NCBI RefSeq assembly: GCF_017874625.1
Contig: NZ_JAGIKZ010000003.1
Span: forward strand, 62,001-126,000
Origin: Cytobacillus eiseniae
GTDB taxonomy: Bacteria; Bacillota; Bacilli; Bacillales; Cytobacillaceae
Length of the DNA stretch: 64,000 nucleotides
Reading direction: 5' to 3'
Part shown: one piece after another, positions 16,824-24,314 of the stretch
Layout: each line of letters starts with the position of its first letter
Numbering within the stretch: the first letter of the stretch is position 1
Made by a program: the position numbers and the translations under genes
Notes under the pieces: generated by a model
Told to the model about the DNA's origin: nothing
The model's database searches: none
The model's input: only the letters and a program-made list of their open reading frames with translations

Positions 16824-18170
16824 TTAGGTTGTGTTTGCTTTTGTCTTTTTGTGCATAATCGCCGCAGCAATTCCGATAATCCCCGTTATAATTATGCTTA
16901 AAAAAAAGCCTGGACGAATGCTCTTTTCCATCAAGGTTCCACTGATAGCAGCTAGGAGCAGTAAAAGTCCTAGAAAAGCTAATGTTTTCCCCCAGATTTT
17001 CATTTTCAATATTCGCAGAGCTGAAATAATAATGAACGACCAATTCAATAAAATAAGGATCCCAGCTGCAGTCGTAATATATTCATAAATTTTGTCTGGT
17101 AATAATAAGGCTGTAATAATCGATGCAATTAATCCAAAGATAGCAAGTCCTAATGAAGGAAGCGGCAGATCCTTAAATTTTAGTTTTCTTGCAAATAGCC
17201 GAGGGGCATTGCCGTCATTGGCCATCGTTACAAGAAGGGCTGTTACCCCAAATAATGATGCAGTCATCGTGGAAAAACCGGCGATAATGATGGCTGCATT
17301 GAATACATGAGGAAAAAAGGCAATATTATATTTATCAAAGGCCGTAACAAAGGGACTTTCCTTCTCATTAAATGCCCCATGTGCTGCCATAAAAACGGCA
17401 AGACCAAGCGATAGCACGTAAATAATAACTAGAACGATAAGCATAATCAGTCCTGCCTTCGGGGCATCTTCCTTCTTCTTCAATCTCACTGCCATAAGAC
17501 CGATGACTTCAATTCCACCGTAAGCGTAGAATGCGTAGATGAATGAGACCCAAAATCCACGAAGTCCCTCTGGAAAAAGGGCATTCATCGAGTTAGGGAT
17601 CCCTGGATGCTTTACATTGCCATCTAACCATCCAAACAAGGCAGAGGCAGCAATAATAATAAACATAATAATGGCTGCGGTCTTAATGATGGCAAGGATA
17701 TTTTCAACTTTATCGAACCCTTTATTCCCAGTTAATACAACAATAATGGAGAGAATGGCGTAGCCAGATGCAAAAATCCATAAAGGAACATTGAGAAACC
17801 AGAATCTAGACAAGATCGATAGTGCCGTTAATTGACTGCCCATTATTAATATATTTGAACCCCAATAATTCCATCCAGAGCTAAACCCCGCCCATGTGCC
17901 GTATGCTTTATCCGCATAATAGCAGAATGATCCTTCTTGCGGATCTTCAGCTGTCATTTTAGCTAATAAATTGTAGACGATGTATGTACCAAGAGCAGCA
18001 ATAATAAAGGAAAAAACAATCGATGGGCCTGTATTCTTAATCCCAATTGCAGAACCAAGGAAAAAGCCAGTTCCAATCGTACAGCCAACCCCAATTAATG
18101 ATAATTGCCACCAACTTAAGTTTCCGCTTTCACTATCTTTACTTTTTCCACTAGGAATAAAAAAGTCCAT
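16824..18170 (-). CDS. APC family amino-acid permease
   Basis: A 448-residue transporter with about twelve transmembrane helices. The first helix carries the APC substrate-binding unwound segment GVGCTIGTGFFLGSA. Other family marks are DPQEGSFCYYADKAYG, the FYAYGGIEVIGLMA region in helix six and MANDGNAPR between helices eight and nine. It imports an amino acid with a proton or exchanges amino acids; the substrate is not deducible. A GAGGTAGGGC site precedes the ATG. A 40-bp repeat array lies upstream, between it and the siderophore ATPase gene. I saw no T-box or other leader structure. Confidence 0.92.
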   Translation of the reverse strand: MDFFIPSGKSKDSESGNLSWWQLSLIGVGCTIGTGFFLGSAIGIKNTGPSIVFSFIIAALGTYIVYNLLAKMTAEDPQEGSFCYYADKAYGTWAGFSSGWNYWGSNILIMGSQLTALSILSRFWFLNVPLWIFASGYAILSIIVVLTGNKGFDKVENILAIIKTAAIIMFIIIAASALFGWLDGNVKHPGIPNSMNALFPEGLRGFWVSFIYAFYAYGGIEVIGLMAVRLKKKEDAPKAGLIMLIVLVIIYVLSLGLAVFMAAHGAFNEKESPFVTAFDKYNIAFFPHVFNAAIIIAGFSTMTASLFGVTALLVTMANDGNAPRLFARKLKFKDLPLPSLGLAIFGLIASIITALLLPDKIYEYITTAAGILILLNWSFIIISALRILKMKIWGKTLAFLGLLLLLAAISGTLMEKSIRPGFFLSIIITGIIGIAAAIMHKKTKANTT

Positions 18171-18334
18171 GCCCTACCTCCTCATCGGATTTAGCATACG
18201 AAAAGAACGGAACTTTTATGTAACAGATCTACGTTTTAAAAGTTGAATGAAAAGCAGTCATCTAGAAATAGGGCAGTCAAAATTTGAAAAATAAAAATTT
18301 TTTGGGATGGGATTTTGGTTTTATCAGCAAGTTG

Positions 18335-18998
18335 TTAAAAAGCAGCACAGTTTGCAAATAAAAGGAGAAGATCGCAAAAAAAGTAGCTAATTCGCAAATA
18401 AAAGATGAAAATTGCAAAAAGGCAGTTAGTTCGCAAAGATAAGTAGAAGATCGCAAAAAAAAGGCAGTTCGCAAATAAAAGGAGGAGATCGCAAAAAAAA
18501 GTAGCAAGTTCGCAAATAAAAGATGAAAATTGCAAAAAAAAGCAGTTAGTTCGCAAATAAAAGGAGAAACTCGCAAAAAAAAGGCAGTTCGCAAATAAAA
18601 GGAGGAGATCGCAAAAAAAGTAGCTAGTTCACAAATAAAAGAAGAAAATTGCAAAAAAGCAGTTAGTTCGCAAATAAAAGGAGGAGATCGCCAAAAACGG
18701 CAGTTCGCAAATAAAAGGAGGAGCTCGCAAAAAAAGTAGCAAGTTTGCAAATAAAAGAAGAAAATTGCAAAAAAGCAGTTAGTTCGCAAATAAAAGTAGA
18801 AGATCGCAAAAAAAGAGCGGAGTTCGCAAATAAAAGTAGAAGATCGCAAAAAAAGAGCGGAGTTCGCAAATAAAAGGAGGAGCTCGCAAAAAAGTAGCTA
18901 ATTCGCAAATAAAAGAAGAAAATCGCAAAAAAAGTAGCAAGTTCGCAAATAAAAGGAGGAGCTCGCAAAAAAAGCAGCTAGTTCGCAAATAAAAGGGA
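18335..18998 (+). repeat. Array C, locus 1: about 17 units of 38-41 bp
   Basis: Each unit has two similar halves of about 20 bases, TTCGCAAATAAAAGGAGGA and ATCGCAAAAAAAGTAGCT, so TCGCAAA followed by an A tract recurs every 20 bases for 660 bases. Units vary in length by one or two bases. The unit has few stop codons on the minus strand, producing long false reading frames rich in FICEL and FYLRT. The array occupies the gap between the APC permease and the YusV-like gene. Locus 2 lies at 58.8 kb. Confidence 0.95.
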
Positions 18999-19047
18999 CC
19001 AGCCAAAAGTTGAAAATACAACTTTATAGGCAGCCCCTATCGGTATT

Positions 19048-19836
19048 CTATGCTCTAATCAAATCATAAGTTAAGCACATTGGTTTTCCTGTTCGAGGGT
19101 CACGGCTAATTTCTGCATCGATATTGAATACTTGCTGGAGAATATCCTTTTGCATGACTTCTTCAATGGTACCTGCTTTAATTAAATTCCCATTTTTTAA
19201 TGCAACGATATTATGTGAAAAGCGAGCAGCATGATTTAAGTCGTGCAGCACCATAATAATCGTCCGCTGCTGGGAATCATTTAAATCTTTTAGGAGCTCA
19301 AGTACTTCTAATTGGTGGGCCATATCGAGATAAGTAGTTGGTTCATCTAAGAAAATAATCTCGGTTTCTTGTGCAAGGGCCATTGCGATCCAAACGCGCT
19401 GTCTTTGACCACCAGAAAGTGAATCGACTGCTCGATATTTATAGTCAAGGGTATTGGTTACTTTCAACGCCCAATCAATGACTTCATAGTCGCTAGATGT
19501 GAGCTTGCCAAATCCAGATTGGTAAGGGAATCGGCCATATGAAACAAGCTCTCCAACGGTTAAGCCAGAAGCACTGTCTTGAGTCTGTGGCAGTATCGCC
19601 ATTTTTTGGGCTAGCTTTTTCGTATTTTCCTTTGCGATCGATTGCCCATCTAATAAAATACTCCCTTTCGAATGGGGAATGATACGAGTAATTGCTTTTA
19701 ATAAGGTCGATTTCCCACATCCATTTGGGCCAATTATTGTTGTTATTTCATTGCTATTAAATTGAATATTCATTTCATTTACAATCATATGGTCTTGATA
19801 TCCTACATATAGATCCTTCGTTAGTAAACGGTTCAT
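19048..19836 (-). CDS. yusV: Iron-siderophore ABC transporter ATP-binding protein (YusV-like)
   Basis: A 262-residue FecE-type ATPase powering siderophore import. Walker A is GPNGCGKST, the signature LSGGQRQRVWIAMAL, Walker B EIIFLDEPTTYLD, and the H-loop VLHDLNHA. The ATG at 19836 is preceded by AAGAGG; the frame is open for 20 more codons upstream, but these run into the Fur box and are not coding. In B. subtilis, YusV is a shared ATPase serving several siderophore permeases. Here it lies near two FecCD permeases and a binding protein that lack their own ATPase, and it shares a Fur box with the divergent reductase gene. Confidence 0.9.
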   Translation of the reverse strand: MNRLLTKDLYVGYQDHMIVNEMNIQFNSNEITTIIGPNGCGKSTLLKAITRIIPHSKGSILLDGQSIAKENTKKLAQKMAILPQTQDSASGLTVGELVSYGRFPYQSGFGKLTSSDYEVIDWALKVTNTLDYKYRAVDSLSGGQRQRVWIAMALAQETEIIFLDEPTTYLDMAHQLEVLELLKDLNDSQQRTIIMVLHDLNHAARFSHNIVALKNGNLIKAGTIEEVMQKDILQQVFNIDAEISRDPRTGKPMCLTYDLIRA

Positions 19837-19904
19837 TTCAAAACCTCTTTTCTCCGATTCCGTGTATCCATATTGAGTTATAGCTAATTTTATCATATAC
19901 TAGT

Positions 19905-19919
19905 TGATAATGATAATCA
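19905..19919. promoter_or_regulatory. Fur box between yusV and the reductase gene
   Basis: TGATAAT-G-ATAATCA matches the 7-1-7 Bacillus Fur box closely. It lies in the 116-base divergent gap and could repress both yusV (minus) and the reductase gene (plus) when iron is sufficient. Confidence 0.88.
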
Positions 19920-19952
19920 ATAATAAGCGTATGTAAGGAGTTGTCCTTCACG

Positions 19953-20972
19953 ATGGAAGTTTTTGATGTAACGATTATAGGCGGTGGTCCTGCAGGTTTA
20001 TATGCAGCTTTCTATAGCGGTCTTAGGGAAATGAAAGTGAAAGTAATCGAAGCCCAGCCTTATTTTGGTGGAAAGATCCAGCTATACCCTGATAAAGTAA
20101 TCTGGGATGTTGGGGGACAGCCGCCTACTTTAGCTTGTAAGCTTATTGACCAAATTATTCGTCAAGGCTTAACATTTAATCCTTCGATTTGCTTAAATGA
20201 AAAAATTACGAGTATCGAAAAACAAGACGACCTATTTATTGCTCGCTCAGAGAATCAAATCCACTACTCCAAAACTATCATATTAGCAATCGGCGGTGGG
20301 ATTTTCTCCCCGCAGCGGCTGACGGTATTTGAGAATCATCTTGAAAACATTCATTATACAATAAAGTCCCCAAGCCTCTACAAAAATAAGCGGTTAGTCA
20401 TATCAGGCAAGGGTGCGTCCGCATTTGATTGGGCAAACGCACTTGCCGAAATTGCAGAAAAAGTGACGGTCGTTGTTTCTGATGAGAAAGAAAAGATCAC
20501 ACCAGATGTTCAAAAGCGACTTGCTGAAAATAACGTACAAATCCTCCTTCAAACATCGATTGTCCAAGCAGAAGTGGATGATGAGGAACGGATCATTTCA
20601 TTAATGTGTGAAAACATAAATACGAATGAACGCAAGCAAATTTTTGTTGATGAGGTATTAATTAATCTAGGATATGATCGGGATTTTACATTATTAAGAA
20701 ATTGCGATCTTCCTATCCAAACGGTTGAAAATAGCTATATAGATGGTCAGCCAAATGGAACGACTTCTGTACCAGGCTTATTTGCGATTGGTGACATCAT
20801 TAAGCATAATGCCAAATTGAATATGATTTCGGGGGCATTCATTGATGCGGCCAATACAGTAAATAAAGTGAAGCAATATATTGATCCTAAGGCATCTAAG
20901 ACGGCAATGGTTTCTACGCATAATAAGATGTTTAAAAATCGTAATGATGAAATTAGAAAAACAATACGGTAA
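19953..20972 (+). CDS. Ferredoxin/flavodoxin-NADP+ reductase, thioredoxin-reductase type (YcgT/YumC-like)
   Basis: A 339-residue FAD enzyme that transfers electrons between NADPH and a ferredoxin or flavodoxin. It has the FAD motif VTIIGGGPAGLYAAFYSGLR, a second FAD motif near the C-terminus (GLFAIGDI), and the NADPH domain begins at LVISGKGASAFDWA; the glycine-rich GxGxxA/S there is slightly altered. There is no CxxC redox pair, which separates it from thioredoxin reductase. The end DPKASKTAMVSTHN matches B. subtilis YcgT. The ATG at 19953 follows AAGGAG by 12 bases. Its position in a Fur-controlled siderophore locus suggests it supplies electrons for releasing iron from ferric siderophores. 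Confidence 0.9.
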   Translation: MEVFDVTIIGGGPAGLYAAFYSGLREMKVKVIEAQPYFGGKIQLYPDKVIWDVGGQPPTLACKLIDQIIRQGLTFNPSICLNEKITSIEKQDDLFIARSENQIHYSKTIILAIGGGIFSPQRLTVFENHLENIHYTIKSPSLYKNKRLVISGKGASAFDWANALAEIAEKVTVVVSDEKEKITPDVQKRLAENNVQILLQTSIVQAEVDDEERIISLMCENINTNERKQIFVDEVLINLGYDRDFTLLRNCDLPIQTVENSYIDGQPNGTTSVPGLFAIGDIIKHNAKLNMISGAFIDAANTVNKVKQYIDPKASKTAMVSTHNKMFKNRNDEIRKTIR

Positions 20973-20976
20973 ATAG

Positions 20977-21020
20977 AAAAGAGGCGTCTAAGTTATTTTC
21001 AACTTTTCGACGCCTCTTAC
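20977..21020 (+). terminator. Bidirectional terminator
   Basis: AAGAGGCGTC pairs with GACGCCTCTT over a 20-base loop that can pair further. It separates the convergent reductase and siderophore-binding protein genes and probably serves both. Confidence 0.8.
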
Positions 21021-21022
21021 AA

Positions 21023-22018
21023 TTATTTTACAATGCTATTTAAAACATGATCAATAATTTGGCCATTTGCAATTGTTCCCGTGTATAACCAGCTTTCATC
21101 TGGAGAGAACTCATGTACATTCCCAGCTTTAACGGCAGGGATACTCTTCCATAATGCCTCACTTAAAGTAGGAGAACCACTTGCAGCATCACTATTAATG
21201 AGGAATAAATGATCTGCATCTAGTTCAACTAGCTTTTCTAATGAGATGGCATTCCAGTTGCTTTCTCCGCTTGCAGAGATTTCCTTCACTACAGCTGGAA
21301 CTTCTAATCCTAAATCTTGATACATAACAGCTCCACTTGAAAGTGTTTCACTTACAATAAAGAAGTTTCCTCCGACTAACCAAATCGCAGCGGCTGAAGG
21401 GGTCCCAGCAGTTTTTTCAATTTCTGCCTTAGCTTCTTTCGCCTTTTCTTCATAATCCGCTAATACCTTTTTCGCTTCGTCTTCTTTGCCAAATACTTCA
21501 CCTACACGAAGAAGCTCATCACGCCAATCATTATTTACTTCTGTGCCGATCACGTAAGTTGGGGCAATCTTATTATATTGATCATATTTTCCACCTTCAA
21601 CCATGCTGGCAGAATCCATAATAATTAAATCAGGTGTTAAGTCTTGAACCGCTTCAAATGGCAAATCGTGAGGAATGTTTGGAATTCCTTCTAAATCTTT
21701 TTGTAGATATCCTTGAATGCTTGCACCATCGTTTACGCTCCACTGTGCTACAGGCTTGATGCCTAATGCAATAAGGTTATCCTCCAGGTAGGAAGCAATG
21801 ACACGCTCGGGGTTTGCAGGGATAACGACTTCATTTCCCATTGCATCAGTTAATGTCCGTTCAGTTGCATTCTCTTTTGCCTCATCTTTTGCTTGCTGCT
21901 CTGTTTGATCTTCGGCTGGCTTTTCTGTTTCTGAATCTCCACAAGCTGTTAGAGAGAAAGCAAGTAATCCAACACCCATTAACTGCATGATCTTCTTCGT
22001 GCTTAGTACATTAATCAT
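21023..22018 (-). CDS. Iron-siderophore ABC transporter substrate-binding lipoprotein
   Basis: A 331-residue FecB/FhuD-type binding protein anchored outside the membrane. The signal peptide ends in the lipobox LTAC (cysteine near residue 26), then comes an acidic linker of about 30 residues. The fold has two lobes; family marks are the N-lobe start TERTLTDAMGNEVVIPANPERVIA and the long helix DLTPDLIIMDS. Class III binding proteins of this kind bind ferric siderophores. TAGGAGGTTTCC precedes the ATG. It is divergent from the two permease genes across a Fur box, so all three should be induced by iron starvation. The siderophore type cannot be assigned. Confidence 0.93.
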   Translation of the reverse strand: MINVLSTKKIMQLMGVGLLAFSLTACGDSETEKPAEDQTEQQAKDEAKENATERTLTDAMGNEVVIPANPERVIASYLEDNLIALGIKPVAQWSVNDGASIQGYLQKDLEGIPNIPHDLPFEAVQDLTPDLIIMDSASMVEGGKYDQYNKIAPTYVIGTEVNNDWRDELLRVGEVFGKEDEAKKVLADYEEKAKEAKAEIEKTAGTPSAAAIWLVGGNFFIVSETLSSGAVMYQDLGLEVPAVVKEISASGESNWNAISLEKLVELDADHLFLINSDAASGSPTLSEALWKSIPAVKAGNVHEFSPDESWLYTGTIANGQIIDHVLNSIVK

Positions 22019-22065
22019 TGGAAACCTCCTAGAAATATGTTAAAATATTATGTAGCGCTTTTAAA

Positions 22066-22080
22066 TGATAATGATTATTG
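22066..22080. promoter_or_regulatory. Fur box between the binding protein and permease genes
   Basis: TGATAAT-G-ATTATTG matches 13 of 15 positions of the TGATAATNATTATCA consensus. It is centred in the 150-base divergent gap, placed to control both directions. Confidence 0.88.
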
Positions 22081-22168
22081 ATTTCAATTAAAATATAAAA
22101 CAGGTAAATTGTCAATAATATAATTTAAAAAGATATGTCTATTCTTTGAAGAAAGTAGTCGTTTTATT

Positions 22169-23215
22169 ATGAGTCGAAACACGAATATTCATGCTGACAT
22201 GGCAAGAAAAGAATTACATAGCAATCATTTGATCGGTTCCATCATCTTATTAGGCGGTTCCATCCTACTATTTCTTTCTATCATCGTCTCTATTCATTTT
22301 GGGGCAGCAGATCTCAGCTTTCAAACAGTATGGAAAGCGATATTTTCCTATGATGGTGAAAACTCATCGCATATCATTATTCGCGAATTAAGACTTCCAC
22401 GAGCAATCGCAGCGGTGATCGTTGGTGCTGGTCTAGCTGTTTCTGGTGCTATTATGCAAGGGATGACAAGAAACCCGCTTGCTTCACCATCCATTATGGG
22501 TGTGACATCTGGTTCCTCCTTTCTAATTGCGATTGCTTTTGCTTTTATTCCCGCGGTTTCCTATTCAGGATTAATTGCCTTTTCGTTCATAGGCGCTGGA
22601 TTAGGTGCTGCTTTAGTTTTTAGTATTACTTCTTTATCTAAAGGGGGAATCACACCAGTCAAGCTTGCATTAGCAGGGTCAGCCATTACCACTTTGCTTA
22701 GCTCCTTATCAACAGCGATTGGGATTAAATTCAATGTATCAAAGGATATTAGCTATTGGTATGCTGGGGGAGTGGCTAGTGTACAAACGCAGCAGCTATA
22801 CTATGTGCTACCATTTGTTATTGCTGGAATCGTTTTGGCCATTTTATTATCTCGTTCGATTTCTATTCTCAGCTTAGGAGATGAAATTGCGAAGGGATTA
22901 GGTCAAAATACGAAAGTGATCAAGCTATTAGGGATGATAGCCGTTCTATTATTAACTGGTGCGGCTGTTTCGATTGCAGGGATGGTTGGATTTGTTGGAC
23001 TTGTTATCCCACATATTACGCGTTTTTTAGTTGGTGTCGATTATCGGTGGATTATTCCATGCTCTGCCATTCTTGGAGGCATTCTTTTAATTTTTGCTGA
23101 TATAGTTGGACGCATGGTAAATGCGCCATTTGAAACACCGGTTGGTGCAATTACTGCCATTATTGGGGTTCCATTCTTCCTTTACTTAGCACGCAAAGAA
23201 GGGAGAGAGCTATAA
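22169..23215 (+). CDS. FecCD family siderophore permease, subunit 1
   Basis: A 348-residue membrane subunit with about nine to ten helices. FecCD hallmarks: RELRLPRAIAAVIVGAGLAVSGAIMQGMTRNPLASPSIMG near the N-terminus and GFVGLVIPHITRFLVG toward the C-terminus, the latter being the region that contacts the ATPase. It forms a heterodimeric channel with the next gene product for ferric siderophore uptake. The ribosome binding site (GAAGAAAG) is weak. The stop overlaps the next start by one base (TAATG). No ATPase gene follows; the YusV-like protein at 19.0-19.8 kb is the probable engine. Confidence 0.94.
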   Translation: MSRNTNIHADMARKELHSNHLIGSIILLGGSILLFLSIIVSIHFGAADLSFQTVWKAIFSYDGENSSHIIIRELRLPRAIAAVIVGAGLAVSGAIMQGMTRNPLASPSIMGVTSGSSFLIAIAFAFIPAVSYSGLIAFSFIGAGLGAALVFSITSLSKGGITPVKLALAGSAITTLLSSLSTAIGIKFNVSKDISYWYAGGVASVQTQQLYYVLPFVIAGIVLAILLSRSISILSLGDEIAKGLGQNTKVIKLLGMIAVLLLTGAAVSIAGMVGFVGLVIPHITRFLVGVDYRWIIPCSAILGGILLIFADIVGRMVNAPFETPVGAITAIIGVPFFLYLARKEGREL

Positions 23216-24240
23216 TGCAAAAGAGTTTAGCGAAAAACGAGAATAAATTCAAAACATTATTTATAACGATCTCTCTATTAACAGTTATCGTTTTTGTCAT
23301 CAGTATTAATGCTGGGTTTATTAAAATTCCTTTCGATGCTGTTTTTTCCACATTGATTGGCCAAGGGACTCCGCAGAACGAATTAACGATTTTTGATTTC
23401 CGATTGCCTCGAATTGTTCTTGCCTTATTAGTAGGGATGGGCATATCTGTATCAGGAGCAATTCTTCAAGGGATTTCACAAAACCCATTAGCAGATCCAG
23501 GGATATTGGGCATTAATTCCGGCGCTGGACTTGCTGTCGTTATTTACATGTTTTTCTTCCAAGGTACGGCCTTTTTTACAGGGATGCTCTCGATCTTTAT
23601 TATGCCGCTCACTGCCTTAGTCGGTGCATTTCTAGCTGCTATTTTAATTTATAGCATTTCTTGGAAAAATGGAACGGTCACGCCAGTCCGTCTATTATTA
23701 GTCGGGATCGGAGTGAATGCGGCATTTGGAGCGGGTCTAATTATTTTTCAAATGAAAATGGAGCCAGTTAACTTCATGAAGGCCATTGTTTGGCTATCTG
23801 GTACAATCTGGGGAACGAATTGGACATTTGTTCTAGCACTGCTGCCATGGCTCATTATTTTTATTCCATATGCCATTTACAAAGCACGATTCCTTGATGT
23901 GCTGCGCCTCGGTGATCCAGTTGCGGTAGGTGTCGGGGTGAATATTGAGAAAGAAAGAAGAATCCTGCTTATCGTATCTGTTGCACTAGCAGGTGCATGT
24001 GTATCCGTAGGTGGCGGCATTACCTTCTTAGGATTAATTGCACCTCATATTGCTAGACGCTTAATCGGTGCTAGGCATGCCAAAGTTCTTCCATTAACCG
24101 CATTGCTAGGGGGCTTCCTATTACTAACAGCAGATACGCTTGGACGAGTGATTATGGCGCCGATGGAATTACCGGTTGGGTTGGTTGTGTCTATACTTGG
24201 TGCACCGTACTTTATTTATTTATTAGTAAAGACTGTTTAA
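23215..24240 (+). CDS. FecCD family siderophore permease, subunit 2
   Basis: The 341-residue second permease subunit. It shows the same landmarks as its partner: FDFRLPRIVLALLVGMGISVSGAILQG, NPLADPGILGI and FLGLIAPHIARRLIGARH. The two proteins are paralogues and assemble as a heterodimer in the cytoplasmic membrane. Start and stop overlap in TAATG with the upstream permease, so translation is coupled. A strong bidirectional terminator follows about 25 bases after the stop. Confidence 0.95.
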   Translation: MQKSLAKNENKFKTLFITISLLTVIVFVISINAGFIKIPFDAVFSTLIGQGTPQNELTIFDFRLPRIVLALLVGMGISVSGAILQGISQNPLADPGILGINSGAGLAVVIYMFFFQGTAFFTGMLSIFIMPLTALVGAFLAAILIYSISWKNGTVTPVRLLLVGIGVNAAFGAGLIIFQMKMEPVNFMKAIVWLSGTIWGTNWTFVLALLPWLIIFIPYAIYKARFLDVLRLGDPVAVGVGVNIEKERRILLIVSVALAGACVSVGGGITFLGLIAPHIARRLIGARHAKVLPLTALLGGFLLLTADTLGRVIMAPMELPVGLVVSILGAPYFIYLLVKTV

Positions 24241-24262
24241 TACGTTTCTCTGATAAAAATAG

Positions 24263-24306
24263 AAAAAGCCGATCAAATCTGGAATACCAGTTTGATCGGC
24301 TTTTTT
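24263..24306 (+). terminator. Bidirectional terminator
   Basis: AAAAGCCGATCAAA pairs with TTTGATCGGCTTTT over 15 bases, with T runs in both directions. It ends the siderophore permease operon and the convergent MMPL gene. Confidence 0.92.
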
Positions 24307-24314
24307 GCAATCGT

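Noticed and set aside
18171-18334. Possible leader RNA (T-box or lysine switch) upstream of the APC permease
   Set aside because: No conserved T-box sequence or riboswitch core could be found in this stretch.
18277-19021. Several long minus-strand reading frames rich in Phe, Tyr, Cys and Leu
   Set aside because: They are translations of the 40-bp array in different frames, with no ribosome binding sites and a peptide period that simply follows the DNA repeat.
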